Assembly: GCF_023973825.1 (NCBI RefSeq) | Contig: NC_090124.1 | Coordinates: 1,667,501-1,731,500, forward strand | Direction of reading: 5' to 3' | Source: Plasmodium brasilianum | Taxonomy: Eukaryota > Apicomplexa > Aconoidasida > Haemosporida > Plasmodiidae | DNA length: 64,000 nucleotides | Part shown: positions 53,505 to 63,944 of the stretch, piece after piece | Numbering within the stretch: position 1 is the stretch's first letter | How the letters are laid out: each line of letters starts with the position of its first letter | Notes under the pieces: model-generated | Seen by the model: only the letters and a program-made list of their open reading frames with translations | The model's database searches: none | Told to the model about the DNA's origin: nothing | Position numbers and translations under genes: made by a program

Positions 53505-53580
53505 AGCAAATAAAATAAAGCAAATAAAACAAAGCAAATAAAACAAAGCAAATAAAACAAAGCAAATAAAACAAAGCAAA
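53505..53580. repeat. 14-bp array GCAAATAAAACAAA
   Basis: About five copies of a 14-bp unit, preceded by a related AAATAAAATAAAGC version, lie ~590 bp upstream of the Sec1/Munc18 gene. Confidence 0.85.
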
Positions 53581-54154
53581 ATGAATAGTATCCCACATAA
53601 ATTCAAGCTCTACGCTATAAATTTATATACCATTAATATTGAGTAGACTATTTTTTTTTTTTTTGTTGAATTTAAAAAAAAACATCATAAATATAATGTT
53701 TTAATAAGCTCATTATAAAAAATATTTTGTGCCATAATTTAATATATTGACCATTTTGTTTTCCGTTATTGAAGTGAAGCATTTTGCAGCGCTGTTGCAT
53801 AAAATATGTTTTTTCTTCCTCTTTTTGTCGAAATAAAAAAATTAGCACAAAAAATATACCCAATTTATTCTTCCGTGCAAAAATATATAATAAATATATA
53901 CATTTTAAGCATAAATGATATACATATATATATTTTAAGCTTAAATAATGTACATATGCTTTTTCAACATAAATAGTATATATATATACATATATATATT
54001 TTTATTTCTACATAACACTTATACATTTTCCTCATAATAAATTCATTTTAAGCATTTTATATACATTTTCATCATAAGATACATATATTCACTCATAATA
54101 TATATATTCTTATCATATATTTCCCCCCCTTTTGACTTTTTTTAACTCGTAAAA

Positions 54155-54169
54155 ATGTTCGAAAAGTGA
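54155..54169 (+). promoter_or_regulatory. Minimal uORF (MFEK-stop) two bases before the main start
   Basis: ATG at 54155 reads MFEK and stops at TGA 54167-54169; the main ATG is at 54172, after AA. The two frames are different. Termination this close to a start would favour local reinitiation or lower initiation at the main ATG. The layout is visible; the regulatory effect is inferred. Confidence 0.5.
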
Positions 54170-54171
54170 AA

Positions 54172-56055
54172 ATGTCGTTAAAAGAAAATTGTAGAGAAAG
54201 AATATTTAGTGTAATAGAGAAAATAACAGAAATAAGCAGATACGTTATTATGGTTGTAGATAAGAATGCTTATAAAATATTATCAATGATTTGCAAAAAT
54301 GAAGAACTGTTAGAAAGGGGAGTTTCTTTAATAGAATTAATTGACACCAAAAGAAATAGTTTACAAGATTTTGATTGTATATATTTTATAAGCTCGAATA
54401 TTCAATCGGTTGATATGATATTAAATGATTTTAAAGATGAGAACAATTCAAAATACAAAAATATTCATATATTGTTTACCTCCAATATAGGAAAGAACAG
54501 TGAAATACTTGATTTATTAGCTACTAACGATTTTATGTTAAAAAAAATAAAAAGTTGTGCTTGCATAAATTTAAATTTCTTAGCTTATGAAAGTAGAATT
54601 TTTTATTTTGAAAACAATTTAAATTTATATGATTATTATCCTTTAAAAAATTCGGGTATTTTATTTGAAATATCCTCTAAATTACTTTCTGTGTGTTCAT
54701 GTTTGAAAATATGTCCACAAATACGTTATCAAAATTCGGATTTGTGCAGAAAATTTTCAGAAATATTTTATAATAACATGAAAACATCAGACACAGCAAG
54801 AAATAAAGGCCCTAGTGACGATTTAATATTAATATTAGATAGATCTATTGATAGTTCTATTTTATTTATACATGATTACTCCTATCAAAGTTTGTGTTAT
54901 GATATTTTAAAAATTAATACACAAAATGATGAAGAGGCAGGAACACGAGAGGGAAAAGAAAAAGAAGAGGCTCATACAGTTTCTTTCGAAATTACAAATA
55001 ATGATCAAAAAAAAGAGCAGAAAAAAGCTGTCTTATCTGAAGATGATAGTTTATGGTTAAAATATAGACACAGTCATATACAAGAAGTGAATGAACATAT
55101 AAGAAATGAAATATCTGCTTTTACTGAAAAAAATGCAGTTGCCAAAATTCAGAAGAAAAATATTCTAAATCCGAACGAAGCTTTGGATGCACTGAGATCA
55201 TTACCACAATATGAAAGTATGATAGAACAATATTGGCTTCATGTTTATTTATGTGATAGTTGTTTTATTATTTTGCAAAATAAAAGTGTTGTGGACGTTG
55301 GTTTAATTGAACAAGACATATGCTGCAATGTGGATAAATATGGAAAAGAACTTACTCACTCGAAAAATGTGAGTAGTTTAAATTCATTAATCACTAGTAC
55401 TGATTACGATCAAGAAGAAAAAGCGAGATTATTATTGCTATATTTTATTAATTATATGAATATAAATGAAAATGATAAAATGAAAATAATAGAATCTGCC
55501 CAACTCGGTTTATTTATGCAAAAGTTCATAAATGAATTTTTAAAATTAAAATTACATTTGAATTATATGTATATAGATGAAAACTTATCATCCTCAAATA
55601 GAGTTTACCATATATTAGATAAAAATAAAAAAAAAATTAAATACTACAAAAATGTTGCTAGAAATTCCAAATATGAATTAAGTAGACATGAACCAAATAT
55701 AAGAGAAATAATTTTAGAAATACATGAAAACATTTTACATAAAGGGTTGTTCCCCTTTGTAGATGATAATAATAATATAGATCCAGATGTAAAAGACATA
55801 AATTCTTCCCCTGAAAAAAAACAAAATGTGTCAAGAGGAACAGTGTGGGAGTTCAGAACGGAGTTAAAAAAAAAAGCGGAAGATGAAAAAAAGAAAAAAA
55901 TTATTATTTTTATCATTGGTGGTATATCCTTTCCTGAAATCAAACATATATATGAGTTGTCAGAGAAGTTAGACTTAGATATATATTTGGGTGGAACGGC
56001 ATTATTAACTAGCAACATTATTTTTAAACAATTTAAAGCATTTTCGAACTTTTAA
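54172..56055 (+). CDS. Sec1/Munc18-family (SM) protein, syntaxin-binding type
   Basis: This 627-aa single-exon cytosolic protein is of the size usual for the Sec1/Munc18 family (~590-650 aa), which clasps syntaxin/SNARE bundles and controls membrane fusion. Conserved elements: domain 1 (YVIMVVDKNAYKILS, then CIYFISSN), the LILDRSIDSSIL motif at ~218-229 followed by YQSLCYDIL, DDSLWLKYRHSHIQEV at ~291-306, LRSLPQYESMIEQYWLH, VGLIEQDICC, a domain-3 helix region, and the final IIIFIIGGISFPEIKHIYE with YLGGTALLTS. The DDxLWxxxRHxHIxEV and MPQYQ-like motifs match Sec1/Munc18-1 better than Vps45 or Sly1, so a plasma-membrane or secretory-organelle SM role is favoured. Short Glu/Lys-rich inserts (~260-285) are typical for Plasmodium. 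The ATG at 54172 is preceded by an immediately adjacent uORF. Confidence 0.9.
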   Translation: MSLKENCRERIFSVIEKITEISRYVIMVVDKNAYKILSMICKNEELLERGVSLIELIDTKRNSLQDFDCIYFISSNIQSVDMILNDFKDENNSKYKNIHILFTSNIGKNSEILDLLATNDFMLKKIKSCACINLNFLAYESRIFYFENNLNLYDYYPLKNSGILFEISSKLLSVCSCLKICPQIRYQNSDLCRKFSEIFYNNMKTSDTARNKGPSDDLILILDRSIDSSILFIHDYSYQSLCYDILKINTQNDEEAGTREGKEKEEAHTVSFEITNNDQKKEQKKAVLSEDDSLWLKYRHSHIQEVNEHIRNEISAFTEKNAVAKIQKKNILNPNEALDALRSLPQYESMIEQYWLHVYLCDSCFIILQNKSVVDVGLIEQDICCNVDKYGKELTHSKNVSSLNSLITSTDYDQEEKARLLLLYFINYMNINENDKMKIIESAQLGLFMQKFINEFLKLKLHLNYMYIDENLSSSNRVYHILDKNKKKIKYYKNVARNSKYELSRHEPNIREIILEIHENILHKGLFPFVDDNNNIDPDVKDINSSPEKKQNVSRGTVWEFRTELKKKAEDEKKKKIIIFIIGGISFPEIKHIYELSEKLDLDIYLGGTALLTSNIIFKQFKAFSNF

Positions 56056-56089
56056 CCGGAATTGGTCATATATTTTACCTTATTTTTAA

Positions 56090-56123
<34 letters not shown>

Positions 56124-57193
56124 GAGCTAGCCATATTTAGCATCTTTTTTAAAATTTTTTTTTTTTTAAGCTAGCCATATTCATTTTTTTGTGTGTAGTA
56201 ATATGTGCCTTTTATGGTCCACATTTAGAGTATATTTATATATACCAATTTCGTAGTGTGAATATGATGAAAATACATTTTTATGAAGCAAATTAGTAGA
56301 TCAGCATTTAACTAATTTTTGTTTGCACTATTTCTGGAATGTCTCAATTTGAAGGTAGTGTAGCATTTACCTGAAACTGTGCATATGCAGGTTTATACTT
56401 ACGTATGCATGAAACTAATTCACGTCTGTATTCGCACATATTAATTGGTATTATAATACATTAGTATACTAGGCGATGTCAACCGATGTTAATTTTTTGT
56501 ATTACATATATACATATATAGGAATAACTCAAAATTAAATCGTCTATTTGTTTTATTGTTATTTTATTATTTTACTTTTTTATTTACTTTTCATTTATTT
56601 ATTTATTTTTTGTTTTTTTCTTTTTAAGTAATACTTTGAATTAAGGGAACTGTTGTTGTTGGAGCATATTAAAAGGCATAAGAGTATGTTTCAAAGTTTT
56701 AATTAAAAATTTTTTGGTATATATATATATATATATAAACATGTTCATATATATATATATTTTTTTTTATAAAAAAACATGAATACTGTAAGAAAAAGAA
56801 TCATTTAATAAAGTGGAACAAAACGTGAAAAAGAAAGAAAAATGTTTCGACTACAAATTTTAAATAAAAACAAATTGTGCGCCTACTTGCTCGCATGTAC
56901 GCATGAGCGCGTGTGTGCATATATATGTGCATATATATATATATATATTTATTTATATATTTATAAAGACATATACTCATTTATGAGTTACATTACAAAC
57001 CTGCTGGGGGTGAACAAAAAAAAAAAAAAAAAAATCATTTTTAGTTAAAAGCTCAAGGTTCATAAAAGGTAGAGCAGTGTTCATAAAAATGTGTATGCAC
57101 AAAAATAAGCGCTTACAAGGGAGGTGAAATCAGCAAGTAAGCTGCGATTGGTTAGAATGAATGTTGGTTTCAAATATTAAGGTCCTTATTTTG
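56056..57193. other. Convergent intergenic region SM gene / unknown gene
   Basis: This 1.1-kb gap has T runs just after the SM stop, including a direct near-duplication of GAGCTAGCCATATT / AAGCTAGCCATATT (56124 and 56168) within T-rich context, TA runs and a poly-A tract near 57018-57034. No gene is supported. Confidence 0.65.
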
Positions 57194-59460
57194 TTAGCAA
57201 ACTCTTTTATTACCTCTAATGTTTCTCTCTTGTTTAAATGCTTCAATCCATTGGTTAAATTTCTTACTTACGTAATGAGTTTTTTCGTTATGATCCCGTT
57301 GTGTGATACTATTCATATTATTATTTGGATGTATCATTTTTTCTATTATAAAGTATATGCAATCGCTCCACTCTTTTAGAAGATCATAATTGAAAAGAAT
57401 TTCTCTTGTTATACCTCGATCTGTTAGAACATTGCTGTTTATGTTAGTTTCATTTAGTTGATTATTACTACTGTTTGAGTATATATTAGAGTTAACATCT
57501 GATAATATATTGCTATTACCAGTATGATTATCTTTTGAAAGTATTTCAAAGGGTATTAAATAGTAGGGAAAATTATGAATATCAAAAATGTTTAAGTAGT
57601 TGCTCGCATTTCTTACTTCATCAACATAAATGTAATTGGAACTGCTTAAAATATTTGGTTTTTTATCCTTTGAAATTTCAATAATAAATTCATAATAATT
57701 TTTTCTAATTAGGATAGACAATTCGATATTACCCTTTTTGTTTTCAACATGTGTATTTTGAAAAAAGGCTACGAAATAGTTGGTATACGTATCAGATGAC
57801 TTAGTTAAATTAAGGAAATATTCTTTGTCGTATATTTTGCAGTAATGTTGAAATATAAGATTGCTCTTATATGCTGCATTACTTTTCAAATAGAAAAGAA
57901 CACAATAGAAGCATTTCCACTCTCCGTTTTGCATATATACGTAGGTATACCCTTTTTTGATGATCATTATGTCGTATATATCCGTCTCGTACACCCTTCT
58001 GTTCACATTTCTTTTCATGTGTTGCTGTATTTTTGCTGCGTTCAAGGGTTGTAACAGGTCGTTATTCATAATTCTGTACACACTAGAAGGGGGAGCTGCC
58101 AAGTAGGTGGTAGTGGTAGTAGCACCAGTAGTAGCAGCATCTGCAGTAGAGGCGGTAGCAGTGGCCGTTGCTGTGGTTGTTACAACGGCAGATATGGAGG
58201 TGCAGGCTTCCTTATCACTTTTAAGCGCTGAAGAGAATATATAATTTAATTTATCTAAAAATTTTGGCTTACTATTATTTATGGCCTGCTTGTCTTCACT
58301 AAATAAAGAGTGAAAATCATGGGTATTGGTATCTCCCCTGTTCTTTAGACATTTATTAAAGCATCCACTATGGTTTCTAAGTTGACTGCTTTTTTTATTA
58401 TTTCCTTTCTGTAATATATTATTCACGTTATGATTACCATTGTTTAACATATCTGCTACTTCACTCGGCAAATTGGCACTGCATCCTGGAAATGAATCAT
58501 TAATATATCTTACCTCAACTGGTGAAAAAAAATTTTTGACCTTGCTTATTTTGCTAGAGAAGTTATTAAAAAGGCTTACATAAATATCGTATACATTTAA
58601 TAAGAACATATCATCTTCTTTATTATTATCTTCGTCTGTTTTATTATTCCCATTATTTCTATTTTTGTTTACAACACAAATGTCATATATGTATATAAAT
58701 TCTGATCCATCAACGTCGACATATTCCTTATACGTCTGTTCCAATAAACCATTCAAATAGTTAAACTTGTATGTATCACTTTTATATGTATCTTTTATAT
58801 TTCTGATTATTACTTTTTTGCTATCTTCATTAATCACTGTGTTGTTTCCTTCTACTATATTTTTTTTTTTTTTTTTTCCATCATCAGTGTATAGTCATCC
58901 ACCATATTGATCCTTTTTATTAATGTATTATTTGAATTGTTCTCCTTATCAGAATGGTACCCATCTTCATATGGAATACAACCTTTATTATCCCCCTCCC
59001 AGTGGTTGCTGTTTACCTTTCCATTCAATGATAAACACTCCTTATTACTGTTTTGGTAGAAACTCTCTTTCTTCGTGCTCTCTATCTCGTTCTGTTCCTT
59101 TTTTAAAATATTTACATCATACTTATTAGATATATTTGATTCCCCACATGCTCTGTTCAAACGAGTAGACATGCATAAGTTCAGGTTATTAATTTCACTA
59201 GACTTGTATTCTGGATCGCAAACGTTTTCTGCGCAATTCGGCTTGAACGCACCACTCGTGCTAACCTCCTCTACCGTGCTGCTTACGCATTCGCCCAAAC
59301 ACTTCTCAATTGCGCACTTTTCAATTTTACATTTCTCAATTCCATACTCTTCGCTTCCAAATTTTGTGTTTACATCCCTCTGATCGACTGCTATTTTCTC
59401 CTCTCCCTTTTCTACATTGCTATCATACGAACAAATCGTTTCGACACTCGAAATGCTCAT
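57194..59460 (-). CDS. Conserved-looking Plasmodium protein, frame broken at an 18-bp homopolymer
   Basis: I do not recognise the family. Two adjacent frames on the minus strand clearly belong together. The upstream part (ATG complement of 59458-59460) reads through ~200 acidic residues to NMVDDYTLMMEKKKKK and then meets a stop after 18 consecutive A (complement of 58860-58877). The downstream part, in another frame, continues NIVEGNNTVINEDSKK and runs ~545 residues to the stop at 57194. One extra A, or two fewer, would join them into ~755 aa; the 2267-bp span is one base short of a whole number of codons. The C-terminal half has folded-looking, aromatic-rich segments (GYTYVYMQNGEWKCFYCVLF, YYLIPFEILS, LKEWSDCIYFIIEKM), vaguely reminiscent of a PH-like or similar beta-rich module. 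A strong acceptor (ATTTTTAG) just upstream near 59520 with open frame after it suggests a further 5' exon. Confidence 0.6.
58860..58877 (-). other. 18-A homopolymer at the frame break
   Basis: The plus strand has 18 T between TACTATA and CCATCATC. As written it yields Lys repeats and then ATA TAG. A length change of +1 or -2 restores a continuous frame, so a sequencing-length error or length polymorphism is the simplest explanation. Confidence 0.7.
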
Positions 59461-61074
59461 TTTCTCTTTTTTCAAATCGTTTCCTGAACTGTTAATAATA
59501 TTTTCATCGCATCTCTCTAAAAATAAAAAAAAAAATAAAATTTTTTTTTTTTTTAAATAAAGGAGTCAAACTGAAAAATAAATAAGCATGTGCTGTTAAG
59601 GTAAAATATGCTTTTGTAGTCAATGCACATTTCTTCTCTCTTCACATTTCGAAGAAAATGCGTCTACAGTAATAACTGGAGTATCAATTATAATATATAC
59701 ATGTGTATGTACGTGTGCATGCACATAAGCACGTACATAAGCCCGTATGTAAGCATGTATGTATATATATGCACATTTTTTTATGCCGTAAAAAACGTGC
59801 CTGCGCATTTTGCTAATTGAACAAACATTTATCTCATTCTATTTCGTCAATATAAATGTTCACAAGGTGGAATGTAAAATTGCAAGAGTTGCATAATTGA
59901 TTGGAAAAGCATGCAATCATATTTCTTCAGTGTGTGTAACAAACGATTTGAAATGAAAAAAAATCCCATCATTTGGCTAAGATAAAATGACAAGAAATTT
60001 TTTTGCTTTCTTGTTTTTTTGTTTTCGTTTTCGTTTTTTTTTTTTTGTTCTTTTATTCTTTATATTCTTTCCTTTTTTTTTCGCTAATTCATTATTGTTA
60101 AACGTGCCATTTTAACACCTTACCGTTCTTCCATTATAATTTTTAGGTAAATCGAAAAAATGTGTATAAATGGGTAAAACTATTTTTTTCTTTTTCTTTT
60201 TTTTTTTTTTCTTTTTTTGAATGCATACTATGCACTGTTGGTACTTTAAGAACAAATAGTACGACAATGTTATTTCATTTAGTTCGTCATTCGACTATTT
60301 CTCAGGTAAACACTAGCATATGCACAGCACTGTTTCTCAAAGACGCACATGTGGACGTGTAAATGATATATGTATGTGCATATATACGTGCATATGTACG
60401 TGTATATGTATATATATATTTATGAGTATATTTGTGTATATTTATGTGTATATTTATGTGTATATTTATGTGTATATTTATGTGTACATTTATTTGTAAA
60501 TTTATGTGTATATTTTTTTTTTATTTTTACATATACGGGACCCTAACAAAGAGGAATCCACGTCTTACTTAATTTTATAAATATATGCAACCGTAAACCC
60601 ACAACTACAAATGTATACAACCTTAAAATATGCATGTCCAAAAACAAAAATGAAAGTATGAATATTATTGCATTTAAATAAGTACGTCTGGTAACAATTA
60701 TACATAAAAGAAAGTCCATTTATTTATTTTTATTTTTATTTTTATTTTTTATTTTTTATTTTATTTTGTTTTGTGTTTGCTCTTTCACTTTTCCTATTTG
60801 TTATTACCCTTTTTCCTTTTTATGTCTTGTTTCGAAATACCCTCATCAAGGACCTCCGTTTGAGTGTGTTTTTCGCAAGCAACGAAAAGCATATTATTCA
60901 TTTTAAAAAAATAAAAGGAAAAAAAGGAATATGATAATAAAAATGAAAGTAAAAAAAGGAAAAATGGCACAAAAAAATCTTCTACAAACACTTCTACGAT
61001 ATGCGAATAAATCATTTATAACAAGAAGGAAAGGTGGTAGGTTTTTAGGGGAGCACTATATTCCTGCATATGTA

Positions 61075-61305
61075 CATGTACACGTATACGTTTAAGTACA
61101 TGTACACGTATACGTTTAAGTACATGTACACGTATACGTTTAAGTACATGTACACGTATACGTTTAAGTACATGTACACGTATACGTTTAAGTACATGTA
61201 TACATATATGTTTAAGTACATGTATACATATATGTTTAAGTATATGTATACATATATGTTTAAGTATATGTATACATATATGTTTAAGTATATGTATACA
61301 TATAT
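61075..61305. repeat. 24-bp array with palindromic GTACATGTAC / CGTATACG
   Basis: About 9-10 copies of a 24-bp unit. The first five contain GTACATGTACACGTATACG plus TTTAA; the later ones have GTACATGTATACATATATG or GTATATGTATACATATATG before the same TTTAA. The CG dinucleotides are lost progressively from left to right. Confidence 0.93.
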
Positions 61306-61612
61306 ATATGCATGAAAAGTGTTAACTAAAAAGAAGAAAAGTCAGCCCTCTGTCACCACCACCCCCATACATAATCAATGCTTTCACACATATATATGTA
61401 CCTACACATATATATGTACCTACACATATATATAATCGTAAGTACACATATACATATATATATTAAAACGGCGCGTAAACACACATGTACAACTTTTTAA
61501 GGAAGCACGGCAAAACAGGAAAGGAAAATATATGTACATAAACCAAAAATTTGCATTTTTTATTTTTTTTTATTTTTTTCACGTTATAGATTATTTTGTA
61601 GGAAGTTACTTT

Positions 61613-61700
61613 GTTTTTATCATTTTTATCATTTTTATCATTTTTTTCATTTTTTTCATTTTTATCATTTTTATCATTTTTATCATTTTTATCATTTCTT
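61613..61700. repeat. 9-bp array TTTTTATCA
   Basis: About nine copies of ATCATTTTT/ATTTTTTTC units encode Asn-Asp-Lys repeats on the minus strand. The frame around it starts with MFVLAQKQCRNLSLK but ends in repetitive sequence, so it is not called as a gene. Confidence 0.85.
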
Positions 61701-62436
61701 GTGTTTCCTTTTGTGTCCTTTTCTTTTCTTTTCTTTTTTCTATCTTCCGATGAGGTAAAAATTTTTAAACTTAAATTACGGCATTGCTTTTGCGCTAGCA
61801 CAAACACTTATATTGTCAGATCAAGTAAAAGGAAAAAAAGAAAAAAAAAAAAATTAGAAAAAAAAGAAAGAAAAAACAAGAAAAAAAGAAAAATAGGAAA
61901 ATCAAAAAAAAAAAAGAAAAATAGAAAAATAGAAAAATCAAAAAAAAAAGAAAAATAGGGAAAAACAAAAAAAAAAAAAGAAAAATAGGAAAAACAAAAA
62001 TGACAACAAAAAAGAAGAAAAAAATGAAGAAAAAATTAACCTTTGTAAAAATTGATATATAACGTGAACAGAAAAATAAAAAAGAAATTAATGAAACGTG
62101 GAAAGCAAATTTCCCATTACTATGGTTGCAACGAAATAAAATAGGAAAATTCGACGGGTATATTTTACCTATATATAGTAGTAGTGAGTAGTAGCACACA
62201 TATAAAACAACAAAGAACTGAATGTGAAATTAAAAATAAGTAGATCATAACGCTTCTATATTATATAGAGAAAACCTTCCACACGGGATTACGTACCTTT
62301 TATTTTTTCCCTTTTTTTTTTTTCCTTTGTTTTTTCTTCAATATTTTTTTTAATCCTATATTTTTTTTCTTAATTATTTTTCCTTTTTTTTCTTCTCTAC
62401 TTTTCTTACTTTTTTTTTTTTTTTTTTTTCTTTTTT

Positions 62437-62570
62437 ATCTTCTATTTTTTCTTCTATTTTTTCTTCTATTTTTTCTTCTATTTTTTCTTCTATTTTTTTT
62501 CTATTTTTTTTCTATTTTTTTTCTATTTTTTTTCTATTTTTTTTCTATTTTTTTTCTATTTTTTTTTAAA
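62437..62570. repeat. Pyrimidine array TTTTTTCTATT / TTTTTTCTTCTATT
   Basis: About twelve units in two size classes: 14 bp on the left and 11-12 bp on the right. Confidence 0.88.
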
Positions 62571-62886
62571 AATCTTTGAACAGGCGAGAAATGGAAAGCT
62601 CCACTTGAAGTTCCCGAAGGGGGGAAAAAACATTACCATAATATAAATAAAAAAAAAAAAAAAAAAAAATATAAATATAAATATATATATATATGTGCAT
62701 AGATTTATGTACATAGAATTATATACACATATATATGTACGTAGGCACATGTACAAGACACATGAACACGGGCACGTGCACATAGATATATGTACATGTA
62801 CACAAAACCGCTTTGACGAAACAGTTGAGCATCCTTTTCTTTAACAGCTACAACGTGTTTATACACATATACAATTAACCAGAACA

Positions 62887-62936
62887 CTGCTACTGCTACT
62901 GCTACTGCTACTGTTGCCGCTAATGCTACTGTTACT
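62887..62936. repeat. CTACTG-type hexanucleotide repeat
   Basis: Five near-perfect CTACTG-type units and degenerate neighbours are unusually GC-rich for this region. On the minus strand they encode an Ala-Val run within a hydrophobic segment. Confidence 0.8.
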
Positions 62937-63647
62937 CCTTGTTTTTTAAATCAGGTAACAAAAAGGGAAGAAGGGAAAATCATATTTGTTTTACTCTTAA
63001 CAACAACATTTCAAGTGTGTTTGAATTTTTCAATTTCCAATTTTTTGGTTTGCCATTTTTTGTAGGGCTTTGGAACCCTCGAGGGAAAGGGAAAAGGAAA
63101 GGGAAAGGGAAAAGGAAAGGGAAAGGGAAAGGGAAAGGGAAAAGGATGGGCAAAAGAAAAGGCGAAAGAAAAGAGAATAAAAAAAAAAAAAAAAAAAAGA
63201 AAAAAAAAGCAATACTCCATCATTCGTTTTTATAAATACATTTACTTATTTATCGCTTAGCTTTACCTATTTTTCATTCCTAAAGAATAAAAAATAGTGT
63301 GCTATAAAAAGGAAAAAAAAAAAAAAAAAAAGCTCCTATTTTGATAAATCAATGCGCAGGCAACATGATGAGTCCAAGGGAATTTCAAATAAATCCATAA
63401 AAAAAGAAAATTAAAAAATAGTTATATACATATATCTATTATGCGCATTACATATATAAATACATATATACGTTTATTTGCTTCCTCACGTATGTACAAA
63501 ATTAACTTCCCTGCGGCATACGTTTTTCTTCTCTCTCTTATCAATTGTTGGAAAAACGTCTTGTTTATTTTATTTATTTATTTTTTTTTTTGCCGATCTT
63601 CAACTTGCAATTAAGCAGTTGAAGTTGCAGAGGTTGGAAAAAAAAAA

Positions 63648-63815
63648 ATAATAAATTAAATAAAATAAATAAAATAAAATAAATAAAATAAAATAAATAA
63701 AATAAAATAAATAAAATAAAATAAAATAAAATAAATAAAATAAAATAAAATAAATAAAATAAATAAAATAAAATAAAATAAATAAAATAAAATAAATAAA
63801 ATAAATAAAATAAAA
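63648..63815. repeat. AAATAAAATA / AAATAAAT array
   Basis: About 165 bp of interleaved AAATA and AAAT units. The Phe/Ile/Leu/Tyr open frames on the minus strand are artefacts in every frame. Confidence 0.93.
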
Positions 63816-63913
63816 TAACAAAACGAGGGGGTAAAATGTGGCAAATATTTTTGCCTCCCATCTTGAGAAATCGTAGTACATTGTATTTTTGAAAAAGTAC
63901 AAAATAATACCCC

Positions 63914-63944
<31 letters not shown>

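Larger units (their letters stand above)
46370..54171. other. 7.8-kb divergent intergenic region ApiAP2 / Sec1-Munc18
   Basis: Neither strand shows a coding exon I can support across 7.8 kb. The region is A/T-rich with poly-A/T tracts, TA runs (about 48260-48291) and small arrays: AAAACAAAAAAAGCAAAAT units (about 46735-46850), TTATTATTTTA-type repeats (about 47165-47330), and GCAAATAAAACAAA units (about 53505-53580). A perfect donor-like GTAAGTATCC is present on the minus strand (complement of 46919-46928), suggesting a spliced 5' UTR for the AP2 gene. Slightly GC-richer islands near 46900-47000, 48190-48240 and 51530-51700 could be transcribed leaders or non-coding RNA, but I see no tRNA or snRNA structure. 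Confidence 0.65.

Noticed and set aside
46370..54171. Search for tRNA, snRNA or rRNA in the long intergenic region
   Set aside because: No cloverleaf-like GC-rich segment or recognisable box motif was found by eye; a covariance-model scan would be needed to exclude small RNAs.
54172..56055. Assignment of the SM protein as Vps45 or Sly1
   Set aside because: The DDSLW...RHSHIQEV segment and the LPQY motif fit Sec1/Munc18 better, though a profile comparison would be decisive.
61463..61807. 114-codon minus-strand frame starting MFVLAQKQCRNLSLK
   Set aside because: The centre is an Asn-Asp-Lys microsatellite and the end is T/A-rich intergenic translation; the first ~25 residues alone are too little to call a gene.
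62939..63235. Plus-strand frame ending in Gly-Lys repeats
   Set aside because: The C-terminal half is an AAAGGG microsatellite and the start has no conserved character.
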